From positions 1 through 39,379 of the forward strand of contig NZ_JACJPI010000019.1 in assembly GCF_014695975.1 (NCBI RefSeq): a stretch of 39,379 nucleotides of DNA, in the 5' to 3' direction. The notes under the pieces are model-generated. The model saw only the letters and a list, made by a program, of their open reading frames with translations. It had not been told where the DNA came from and searched no databases. Below, piece after piece: positions 14,507 through 21,293 of the stretch. The position numbers were made by a program, and so were the translations under genes. Source of the stretch: Leptolyngbya sp. FACHB-321. Lineage in GTDB: Bacteria > Cyanobacteriota > Cyanobacteriia > Leptolyngbyales > Leptolyngbyaceae. The first letter of the stretch is position 1. Each line of letters opens with the position of its first letter.

Positions 14507-16831
14507 ATGGGACGACGATCGCTACAAGCGTCTATACAAGGGATTGCGGTGCTTAAAAAGGCGCTGAAGCAGAAGGGTGGCGGGCAAACATATGTCGCTG
14601 GCGCTGTAGGTTGTTCTCGTCAAACGATCTGGAGCCTATTGCAAGGCAATCCCATTGACTGTGATGTCTTCCTGGCAGTTTGTACGGAGCTGGCATTGCA
14701 GTGGGAGGAAATTGCCGCACCAGAGATTGCCGTACCAGAGGACAATGCTGCCATTGAAGCGCTGATAGAAACGGTACGTAAGCAGGTTCACGACAACATT
14801 CAATACCGCTGTGGGTCAATGCAGGTGTTGGACATGGCACAGCCGATTGGTCTAGATGCGATCTATACCGATGTCAACGTACTGAGAGACATTACGGGTC
14901 GGCAGCGTTTAGACCTAGCACAACTCCTACAGCACGCTGCCTTAGAAGACTTCGACCGCTTGGGTTTTACTCAAGTGAAAGTAGAGCGAGTGTCGGGGTT
15001 GGAAGCAGTGGAGCGTTTTGACAAGTTAATGCTCTTGGGCAAACCGGGAGCGGGTAAAACAACCTTTATGAAGCGGCTAGCCACATTGTGCAGCGCTGGC
15101 ACTTTCCAAGCTCACCGCGTGCCACTGTTTATACCTCTGAGAGATTTTGCGGAAGCAAAGGGGCAGCCGGGTTTGCTGGAGTACATTGGTCAGCAGCTGA
15201 CGACCCTTAAAGTCCAAGCTACACAGACAGCAGAGTCACTGCTAAACCACGGACGTGTCTTGGTCTTGCTCGACGGTTTAGACGAAGTGAGGGAAGAGGA
15301 TAGCAAACGGGTATTACAGGAAATCCGGTTCTTTGCCGACCAGTTTCACACCAATGCCTTTGTCATTACCTGTCGCATTGCAGCAAAAGAGTATACCTTC
15401 CAAGCCTTTACGGACGTTGAAGTTGCTGACTTTAACAAGAAGCAGATCGCTGGTTTTGTCACCAAGTGGTTTGCCTCCAAAAAGCTAGACAAGACAGCAC
15501 GGTTCTTACAAAGACTGGAAGAGAACCAACGCATTCACGAGCTAGCTACCAGTCCACTGTTACTAACCCTCTTATGTCTCATTTTTGAAGGACGAACGGA
15601 TTTCCCAGCGAACCGTTCTGAGCTTTACGAGGAAGGTGTGGACGTTCTCTTGAAGAAGTGGGACGGGACTCGCAGCATTGAACGAGAGCAAGTGTACAAA
15701 AATCTGTCCCTCAAGCGCAAGGAAGATCTTTTGAGTCAGATTGCGTTTACCACCTTTGAGCAAGGTAATTACTTCTTCAAGCAAAAGGCGATCGAGCAGC
15801 ACATTACAACCTATATTCAGAACCTGCCGGATGCTCAAACAGATCCCAAGACCTTACTTCTCGACAGTGAAGCGATCCTAAAGTCAATCGAGGCGCAGCA
15901 TGGTCTACTGGTGGCACGAGCAACAGGTATTTACTCTTTTTCTCACTTGACGTTTCACGAGTATTTCACTGCCAGACGCGTTGAGAAGCGCGCTGACTTG
16001 TTAGAACAACTGGTGAGACACGTGATGGAGACGCGCTGGCGAGAAGTGTTTTTGCTCACGGCTGGCATGTTGGAGAATGCTGACAAGCTTGTGCAATTGA
16101 TGAAAACTCAAATTGACCAGCTTGTGGCGGATGATGAAAAGCTACAGCAGTTTCTCCACTGGGCAAACAAGAAAGCAAGCTCTGTGGAAGTGTCTTATAA
16201 ACCCGCTGCTGTCAGAGCTTACTATACTTTTCTCGACAGCGCCCTCGACAGCGCCCGCGCCCTCAACCGCGCCAGCGACAGCGCCAGCGCCCTCGCCAGC
16301 GCCCTCGCCAGCGCCCTTGCCAGCGCCCTTGACAGCGCCTTAGCCCACGCCCGCGACCACGCCCTCGCTAGCGCCCTCGCCAGCGCCCACGCCCTCGCTA
16401 GCGCCCTCGCCAGCGCCCACGCCAGCACCCACGACCACGCCCTCGCCCGTGACCTCGCCAGCACCCTCGCCAGCGCCCTCGCCAGCGCCCTCAAGGACAC
16501 TGCAGATCCTGAATTGAGACAAGCTCTGCAAATGCTAAAAAACCAACTTCCTGACCTAGAAGGCGATCAAAAAGCCGCCAAGCAATGGTGGCAGGAGCAT
16601 GGTCAAAAGTGGTCCGAGCAGCTTCGAGCGGTCATGATTCAATACTGCAATATTGGACACAACTGGCAGTTCAGTCCCGATCAGGTACAAATGTTGGAGC
16701 AATACTTTACAGCCAATAAACTGCTGGTAGACTGCCTCAACAGCGATTGCTATGTGACCCGCTCAGTGCGTGAAGAAATCGAAGCCACTTTGCTGCTGCC
16801 GCAAAGCCTACCGCTGAATACTCATACGTAA
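14507..16831 (+). CDS. HTH-NACHT NTPase with Ala-rich helical repeat and NCH2-type C-terminus
   Basis: The protein has 774 residues from ATG at 14507, chosen because cyanobacterial relatives begin with a short M-x-R-R-S-L sequence like MGRRSLQASIQGI; the frame is open 24 codons further upstream. An HTH (about residues 10-65, AGAVGCSRQTIWSLLQGNP) is followed by NACHT motifs: Walker A LLGKPGAGKTTFMK (about 178), Walker B LVLLDGLDEV (about 251) and a sensor Arg in ITCRIAA (about 288). FSHLTFHEYFTARR is at about 480. Residues about 577-663 are a low-complexity ALAS/ALDSA/HARDHA repeat. The C-terminal NIGHNWQFSPDQVQMLEQYF and LLVDCLNSDCYV match the helical domain of cyanobacterial bNACHT proteins, a group with known phage-blocking members. 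The effector is not obvious and the repeat region is the likely variable part. Confidence 0.88.
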   Translation: MGRRSLQASIQGIAVLKKALKQKGGGQTYVAGAVGCSRQTIWSLLQGNPIDCDVFLAVCTELALQWEEIAAPEIAVPEDNAAIEALIETVRKQVHDNIQYRCGSMQVLDMAQPIGLDAIYTDVNVLRDITGRQRLDLAQLLQHAALEDFDRLGFTQVKVERVSGLEAVERFDKLMLLGKPGAGKTTFMKRLATLCSAGTFQAHRVPLFIPLRDFAEAKGQPGLLEYIGQQLTTLKVQATQTAESLLNHGRVLVLLDGLDEVREEDSKRVLQEIRFFADQFHTNAFVITCRIAAKEYTFQAFTDVEVADFNKKQIAGFVTKWFASKKLDKTARFLQRLEENQRIHELATSPLLLTLLCLIFEGRTDFPANRSELYEEGVDVLLKKWDGTRSIEREQVYKNLSLKRKEDLLSQIAFTTFEQGNYFFKQKAIEQHITTYIQNLPDAQTDPKTLLLDSEAILKSIEAQHGLLVARATGIYSFSHLTFHEYFTARRVEKRADLLEQLVRHVMETRWREVFLLTAGMLENADKLVQLMKTQIDQLVADDEKLQQFLHWANKKASSVEVSYKPAAVRAYYTFLDSALDSARALNRASDSASALASALASALASALDSALAHARDHALASALASAHALASALASAHASTHDHALARDLASTLASALASALKDTADPELRQALQMLKNQLPDLEGDQKAAKQWWQEHGQKWSEQLRAVMIQYCNIGHNWQFSPDQVQMLEQYFTANKLLVDCLNSDCYVTRSVREEIEATLLLPQSLPLNTHT
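16243..16495 (+). repeat. Degenerate tandem repeat inside the NACHT gene
   Basis: Runs of 6- and 12-bp units such as GCCCTCGCCAGC encode Ala-Leu-Ala-Ser type residues, punctuated by blocks reading CACGCC or CACGAC (His/Asp). The high GC and repeat purity suggest expansion by slippage. All unit changes seen keep the reading frame. Confidence 0.85.
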
Positions 16832-16862
16832 GCTTGTAGTGCACTTAAGTAAAGGGCAGAGA

Positions 16863-16889
16863 AAAAAGGAGCTGATCTTGCTGATCAGC
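16863..16889 (-). terminator. Intrinsic terminator, distal, end of the actin/HerA operon
   Basis: On the minus strand GCTGATC-AGCAA-GATCAGC forms a 7-bp stem followed by TCCTTTTTTC. It is the second of two hairpins after the last gene of the operon. Confidence 0.65.
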
Positions 16890-16945
16890 CTGCGTCAGCG
16901 ACAACGACGGCGACCGCCCTAAAAGCAGTGCAGCAAAGGCACAAA

Positions 16946-16973
16946 GAAAAACCTCGCTAGTGAGTATGAGGTT
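16946..16973 (-). terminator. Intrinsic terminator, proximal, end of the actin/HerA operon
   Basis: On the minus strand AACCTC (16973-16968) pairs with GAGGTT (16955-16950), then TTTTC. It lies 28 bp after the stop codon at 17001 and is closely related to the terminator at 14045, on the other side of the NACHT gene. Confidence 0.7.
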
Positions 16974-17000
16974 GAGCTGTATGAAAAGTGCAAAGCAATT

Positions 17001-17408
17001 TTACTGCCAGGGCAACCGCAACGGAAAGGGTTTGGTTTCTAGTGGCTCGGCTGCTGGCGAAGTGGGGTTAACAGACTGCGTGAGTGCCACGTTCAGCGTC
17101 GCACTAAACTTTGCTCCAAGATTCAGTTTTAGCAGGTCATTGGTAGCTAATTCGTCAAGCGTTTGGTAACTCAATTGGTACTCCAGAATCGAGATAACTT
17201 CTTCGAGCCACTCGTCAGGCAACTGCCCTCGCAGCTCACGACGAATTTGAACAATTCTAGGATTCGATTGGTTAAACATAGCGTTAGCGAAAGCCTCTAC
17301 AAAAGTGCCGTAAACAGTGCCGTGTATAGTGCCGTAAACAGTGCCGTGTATAGTGCCGTAAAACTGCCGTGTGGACTGCCGTAAACAGTGCCGTACGGCA
17401 TACGGCAC
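17001..17408 (-). CDS. Hypothetical protein read through (or just after) a tandem repeat array
   Basis: The frame is open from a GTG at 17408 (135 residues). The first ATG after the repeats is at 17279 and gives 92 residues. The N-terminal part of the long form is the repeat array translated as (Y/H)GT(I/V) units. The shared part, MFNQSNPRIVQIRRELRGQL and onward to a helical segment VISILEYQLSYQTLDELATND, has normal protein character. The start is unresolved: either the array is coding, or it is an upstream site and the protein starts at 17279. The gene lies 22 bp after the HerA/FtsK-like gene and before two terminators, so it is probably the operon's last member. Function unknown. Confidence 0.5.
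   Translation of the reverse strand: MPYAVRHCLRQSTRQFYGTIHGTVYGTIHGTVYGTFVEAFANAMFNQSNPRIVQIRRELRGQLPDEWLEEVISILEYQLSYQTLDELATNDLLKLNLGAKFSATLNVALTQSVNPTSPAAEPLETKPFPLRLPWQ
17305..17408. repeat. Tandem 12-bp repeat array (iteron or centromere-like)
   Basis: Eight consecutive units of about 12 bp start at 17305, 17317, 17329, 17341, 17353, 17364, 17376 and 17388. Each begins GTGCCGT or CTGCCGT. The first four alternate exactly between GTGCCGTAAACA and GTGCCGTGTATA. The array ends with the reverse-oriented ATACGGCAC (17400-17408). Such regular short repeats are typical of replication iterons and of centromeres bound by partition adaptors, and they lie in the same operon as a ParM-like actin. 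Confidence 0.85.
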
Positions 17409-17429
17409 CTGACGTAACTAGCATTCCGT

Positions 17430-18968
17430 CTAGGTTTCGACCCACCGCACCCACTCCGCGCGGGAAGTGCCGTCTGAGAACGTTTCAATCAAGTGGAGGT
17501 TGATGAGCTCCAACAAAAGTTCTTGCACCTGCTCTGCGTTTAAGGAGTTGTTTTTACCCCAACTTTTCTTGAGATCTCGAACAGCAATCGCACCTTTTTT
17601 ACGCAGGTAAACGCCTAAGCTTTTGAGGTCACTTGTGGGTAAAGAATCGAGGCGACTGCGGGTTGAAGCCGGTTCGTCTGACGGTGGTTCAGCTTGCCAA
17701 CAGTCCTGTAACCAACCCACCACTTGAGTACGAAAATCAGGTGGTTTTGGCTGTGCTGGTGGTGATGATTGCAGTGTTGTTTGATTTACTTCAGATGGCG
17801 GTTGCGGTGGTAGCCACACGGTAAAGTCTGTAATTTTGCGCTCGATCGTCGGCAATTCAACCCCTAACCATTCAGCGTGCCCAGGCAGTTTTAACTTGCC
17901 CTTCCCACTCGATACAGGTTTACGAGTCGTGGGGTGAATCGTGGGGATGAGTTCTAATTCCAGCAGGGCTGCATCCCGTAAGCGAGCAATGCCCTTGGCA
18001 TCACCTAGTGCTGTAAGCGTCCGATCGTGCGCGACAAACAGGGGTGGCATCAGTACTTTACGGCTGTCACTCATGGCGGACTTGAAGAACTTACTACCGA
18101 TGTCACCCGGTAGCCTGTCTGCCCAGTTCGTCATTTCTTCAGAGACTACGCTGGTAATGCGCTGCTGCTGCCGTAAGGAATCTTGCCAATCTTCCTCAGT
18201 TAAACCGGAGCGGTTAAACTCCTGATAGCGGCGCTCGATTTCGTCGAGGTACCACTGCAAGAACTCAGCGATCGCGCGGTAGTCCATCCCAGCACCGATA
18301 TGGCGAATGCCTTTCCACTCGTGGTTGGCGGCGTGCGGATCGAGCAAAATCACCTGGTGACCCGCTTGCACTTTCTGCATGACCAGATAACGCGCCGTCC
18401 AACTTTTCCCAGCGCCCATACCGCCAAACAACAGCCCTGGATATTCCAGGAAGTTTTGCAGGTAGGCGGTAGGGTCAGCCGTGGGCTTAGATGTGGGTGT
18501 GGCAGGTGTTGCTGACTGCTGCTCAGGTGCGGTTGCTCCTACTGGCGGGTGAGCCTGCGGCTGCGCGGGCAACTCCTGGAACTCGGCATCCTCTACATCC
18601 AGGTAGGGTGCCATTTGGGGGTAGAACTTCTCAGCGGTTTGCAGTTGCGCCAATTGGCTATAGCCCTGTAAGTCGCTCTGATGCTGAATGGCTTGCAGCT
18701 GGCTCTGTTGCAGCAGTGTTTGCCGCTCCCACTCTTGATACGCTCGGCGATAGTCGCGGCGGCTCTGAGTCAGCAGCCAGGCAGAGATGCAAAGCCCAGT
18801 GCCCATCAACGACAGGGGGATTTTGCGGTAAGCCGCCTGGTAGGTAAGCTGCGTGCCTAGAAAGCGGAACGTTTCAGGCTGGTGTAGATAGCCACTGACC
18901 GAGAGTGCTGTGCTAGTCATACCAGCGGCTAGCAGCCCCAGAATCTGAGGCAGATACGGATCTTTCAC
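17430..18968 (-). CDS. Membrane-anchored HerA/FtsK/VirD4-like ATPase
   Basis: A 512-residue protein from GTG at 18968, overlapping the previous gene by 4 nt (GTGA) with GGAGG upstream. Two N-terminal hydrophobic segments (about residues 7-26, ILGLLAAGMTSTALSVSGYL, and about 50-66) are followed by a Gln-rich coil and a Pro/Thr-rich linker. The ATPase begins with LLFGGMGAGKSWTARYLV (Walker A, about 180) and VILLDPHAANHEW. ITSVVSEEMTNW (about 270) sits at the Walker B position. The C-terminus is a probable winged helix (LRKKGAIAVRDLKKSWGKNN). TM pair plus RecA-like pump is the plan of VirD4/TraD coupling proteins and FtsK. No relaxase is present in the window, so DNA transport in segregation or in conjugation with helper functions are both possible. 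Confidence 0.78.
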   Translation of the reverse strand: MKDPYLPQILGLLAAGMTSTALSVSGYLHQPETFRFLGTQLTYQAAYRKIPLSLMGTGLCISAWLLTQSRRDYRRAYQEWERQTLLQQSQLQAIQHQSDLQGYSQLAQLQTAEKFYPQMAPYLDVEDAEFQELPAQPQAHPPVGATAPEQQSATPATPTSKPTADPTAYLQNFLEYPGLLFGGMGAGKSWTARYLVMQKVQAGHQVILLDPHAANHEWKGIRHIGAGMDYRAIAEFLQWYLDEIERRYQEFNRSGLTEEDWQDSLRQQQRITSVVSEEMTNWADRLPGDIGSKFFKSAMSDSRKVLMPPLFVAHDRTLTALGDAKGIARLRDAALLELELIPTIHPTTRKPVSSGKGKLKLPGHAEWLGVELPTIERKITDFTVWLPPQPPSEVNQTTLQSSPPAQPKPPDFRTQVVGWLQDCWQAEPPSDEPASTRSRLDSLPTSDLKSLGVYLRKKGAIAVRDLKKSWGKNNSLNAEQVQELLLELINLHLIETFSDGTSRAEWVRWVET

Positions 18969-19324
18969 TTCAGCACCTCCTGTACTTGCTGTTGTACCTG
19001 TTGACTGGTGTGAGCGATCGCGTCAAACCAGCCGCTGAAAACAGCCACTATCAGCGCAATCGCGATGGCGAGTAACCGGGCACTCTGCGAGAGATAGGCA
19101 GGCAGCACGAGTGCCAGCAGACAAGCGATCGTGCCGATCCAGTAGAAGGGCAGCAAGGCTGGCAGCCAGCGGGCTAAGAGGGTTACGGTAATGCCCAGGG
19201 CAAACAAGCCCGTAAAGCGGCAAATACCGTTGAGGGCGTAGTCGATGCGATCTGCTTCTGGCTCTGGCTCGTAGCTGCCAGAAGCGGGGGGTAGTAGGAG
19301 CGGTGAATCGTATGGGTCAAACAT
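18965..19324 (-). CDS. Membrane protein of the actin/HerA operon
   Basis: A 119-residue protein. A Pro-rich acidic N-terminus (MFDPYDSPLLLPPASGSYEP) is followed by three to four hydrophobic stretches (ITVTLLARWLPALLPFYWIG; IACLLALVLPAYL; LLAIAIALIVAVFSGWF) and a short Gln-rich amphipathic tail ending in VQEVLK. It overlaps the HerA-like gene by 4 nt and follows the 217-residue gene by 3 nt. A ribosome site (GTGAGG) precedes the ATG. It probably forms part of a membrane complex with the ATPase. No family recognised. Confidence 0.72.
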   Translation of the reverse strand: MFDPYDSPLLLPPASGSYEPEPEADRIDYALNGICRFTGLFALGITVTLLARWLPALLPFYWIGTIACLLALVLPAYLSQSARLLAIAIALIVAVFSGWFDAIAHTSQQVQQQVQEVLK

Positions 19325-19327
19325 GCT

Positions 19328-19981
19328 TTACCTCACAAAGAAGTTTTTCACGCCGTTCCAGAAGCCTTTGCCAGGCTTGCCAGCAGTGCCATAGGTCAGC
19401 AGTTCTTTGCGGTTTTCGGCTTGTTGCCGTAACGCTTCTTGCACCTGCATCTGACGCTTTGCCTGGGGCAACCGCTCGCCGATCGCTTTGGCTCGGTTCT
19501 GATGCCGCAGGTGGATCAATTTCACTGCACTTTGGAAGTCAAGGCGGTTCAGGTCCTGCTCCGAGCGGTATTCGACGTTGAGGCGCTCCATGCCGTGCCC
19601 TGCTTTCTGGTTCAGCAGTTGCAGGTGCTTGTCATACCCTTTGCTGAGTAGCCAGGTATCTAGCAAACTCTTATCAATTTGCTTCGAGCCTTTTTCGACT
19701 TGCTTCAACACACGCTGAACAAACTGCTCGTACTCGGCTTGCCCTTCAATCAGCGTGGTGAAGTGCTTTTCGAGGATCGGCAGAATCTCTTTGAGTCGGG
19801 TCATCGCAGTGGCGCGATCAGCAAACAAGGCGAGGTCGTGGTCGCTCATTTGCGGCAGTCGTGCTAAGTCGATGCCGAAGTAGCGGGTCGCGCGTTCGGT
19901 CAGTGCCCCTGCGTGCGGCAGGAGATGGGATTGAATGCCCATGTGTCTGTTGCTGTAACCTTTGGGTCTTGGTGCTGACAT
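19328..19981 (-). CDS. Hypothetical helical protein of the actin/HerA operon
   Basis: The protein has 217 residues from ATG at 19981, preceded by AAGGAG and overlapping the previous stop in TAATG; an in-frame GTG nine bases upstream is less likely. It is almost entirely helical, rich in Gln, Lys, Arg and Leu, with no membrane span. Segments such as LADRATAM-like ALFADRATAMTRLKEILPIL, then VEKGSKQIDKSLLD and AKAIGERLPQAKRQMQVQE, suggest a long coiled coil. The tail is glycine- and basic-rich (GKPGKGFWNGVKNFFVR). It could be a cytoplasmic adaptor between the ATPase and DNA or filament. No family recognised. Confidence 0.72.
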   Translation of the reverse strand: MSAPRPKGYSNRHMGIQSHLLPHAGALTERATRYFGIDLARLPQMSDHDLALFADRATAMTRLKEILPILEKHFTTLIEGQAEYEQFVQRVLKQVEKGSKQIDKSLLDTWLLSKGYDKHLQLLNQKAGHGMERLNVEYRSEQDLNRLDFQSAVKLIHLRHQNRAKAIGERLPQAKRQMQVQEALRQQAENRKELLTYGTAGKPGKGFWNGVKNFFVR

Positions 19982-20352
19982 TAGTGACACTCCTTGTCTT
20001 CAGAGGACCAAAAGAGAAAACTGCTGCGCTGGGTGTCGCAGATTGGCGAGCGAGGGACGATGACAACCCGTTGACCAGAGGCACCCGCCAGAAAGCCAAT
20101 GCCATAGCCCAATAGGACCATGCCTAGTACGGCGGCAATGCCAATGAGGACGGTGTTCAAGGAATCGCGGTAAGTGGTGACGCGCTCAGTGTTTGGTGTT
20201 TGGGCTTGAGCCAGTACTGACTCTAGGGGCGTAAAGGTGGTGCTGCCGTCTGGCTGTTGTTTGACCAGGTAGGGCGTGCCACCCTGATCCGCCCAGACTG
20301 CCAGTGGTGTGGGTGACGGCTGAGCGCCTGGTAGGGCTTTAAGGTTGGACAT
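19981..20352 (-). CDS. Single-TM protein of the actin/HerA operon
   Basis: A 123-residue protein. A soluble N-terminus (MSNLKALPGAQPSPTPLAVW, with GGTPYLVKQQPDGSTTFTPL) is followed by one strong hydrophobic segment at about residues 70-92 (TVLIGIAAVLGMVLLGYGIG) and a short tail with two cysteines. A GGAGG site precedes the ATG, and the gene overlaps the upstream SH3b gene by 14 nt. Function unknown; it is presumably a membrane component of the same complex. Confidence 0.72.
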   Translation of the reverse strand: MSNLKALPGAQPSPTPLAVWADQGGTPYLVKQQPDGSTTFTPLESVLAQAQTPNTERVTTYRDSLNTVLIGIAAVLGMVLLGYGIGFLAGASGQRVVIVPRSPICDTQRSSFLFWSSEDKECH

Positions 20353-20902
20353 TAGGGCTTCCTCCGATAAAGTTGCTTGCTAGCCAACCGGACTGCCCAC
20401 GCCAGCGTACAGGTACCCACGTCACACCGTCTTGCTGTACACGGCGCTCAATGCTCAGTTCCACCAGGTCGCCTTGCAGCAACACGCCTAAGACCTGGCT
20501 CTGCAAGCTGGGTGCGGCGCGGAAGTTTGCCGCCACGCCAGGGCTATAGATACGGGTGATCGGTAAGAGCGCAGCATCACCCGGCGCTGGTGTCGCAGTA
20601 TGGGTGACGGCTTCTGTTTGAGGTATTGCAGGCGTTTCGGGCTGTGATGCGGTAGCATCCTGCTGGGATGCTAGGGACGGCTCGGTCGCTGGGGCGACGG
20701 AAGGCATAACAGTCGGACTGGCTGATGGGATTGGTGCTGGCTGTTGCTGCTGTGCAAAGCCAAAGCCAAACATTAAGAGTGGGATTGTCAGCAGCCCTAG
20801 AGCAAGGGGTAAGCCCCAACTCATAGAGGCTTTTGGTTTGGGTGGCTGTACGGGGTTGAGCGTGAAGAACTGCCCCTCACCTGTAAATGGTTGATTGGTC
20901 AT
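20339..20902 (-). CDS. Membrane-anchored SH3b-domain protein
   Basis: The protein has 187 residues from ATG at 20902 with GAGGAAAGCT upstream; an in-frame start at 20932 exists without a ribosome site. One TM segment (about residues 28-47, GLPLALGLLTIPLLMFGFGF) is followed by a Pro/Ala/Thr/Gln-rich linker of about 70 residues. The C-terminal bacterial SH3 domain (ARIYSPGVAAN-like YSPGVAANFRAAPSLQSQVL, then VTWVPVRWRGQSGWLASNF) is of the kind that binds peptidoglycan. The topology implies that the operon's complex reaches the cell wall, as in secretion machines. It is separated from the upstream gene by about 100 bp. Confidence 0.8.
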   Translation of the reverse strand: MTNQPFTGEGQFFTLNPVQPPKPKASMSWGLPLALGLLTIPLLMFGFGFAQQQQPAPIPSASPTVMPSVAPATEPSLASQQDATASQPETPAIPQTEAVTHTATPAPGDAALLPITRIYSPGVAANFRAAPSLQSQVLGVLLQGDLVELSIERRVQQDGVTWVPVRWRGQSGWLASNFIGGSPNVQP

Positions 20903-21005
20903 AGCTTTCCTCAAGCTGAAGGAGGCGATCATTCTGTTGTGGGTCAGGCGATCGCCAAGTTGACTGTGGCTGTGTTGTTGGTTCGTAGTCTCAAAATGCC
21001 AGTGC

Positions 21006-21293
21006 TTAAGCGCATTGCATGGAGGGAGGCAGAAAGCCTTCCAGGAGGTTCTCCCCGGCTGCTGGTGGCTGAGCGGGTTTTGCAGAGTGGCAGACTGCCA
21101 GTTGGCTTTCCCCAGCGACGGGAGCGCCCTCTAGCCCGATGCACCGGATGTGGTCGAGCACAATCACTGACAGGGCTTGGGAGGTATCGGTAATGCCTAG
21201 TTTTGCCGCTAAAGCCTGGAGATATTCGTATTGGTAGCCCATAGGAACACTGCCACGGTTGGTCTGGAGCGGTCGCTCGGCTTGATGACTCAT
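21006..21293 (-). CDS. Small protein coupled to the ParM-like gene, possible ParR-type adaptor
   Basis: The protein has 95 residues from ATG at 21293, overlapping the parM-like stop by one base (TGATG), with GGGAGG 8 nt upstream. It contains MGYQYEYLQALAAKLGITD and SQALSVIVLDHIR, plausible helices of a small DNA-binding or adaptor domain, then a Pro/Gly-rich tail. In actin-type partition loci the gene right after parM encodes the centromere-binding ParR, so position suggests that role. I cannot see a clear RHH signature here, and the RHH gene at 22547 is an alternative ParR. Confidence 0.6.
   Translation of the reverse strand: MSHQAERPLQTNRGSVPMGYQYEYLQALAAKLGITDTSQALSVIVLDHIRCIGLEGAPVAGESQLAVCHSAKPAQPPAAGENLLEGFLPPSMQCA

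Noticed and set aside
17305-17408. CRISPR array
   Set aside because: 12-bp units are directly abutting with no spacers and there are no cas genes.
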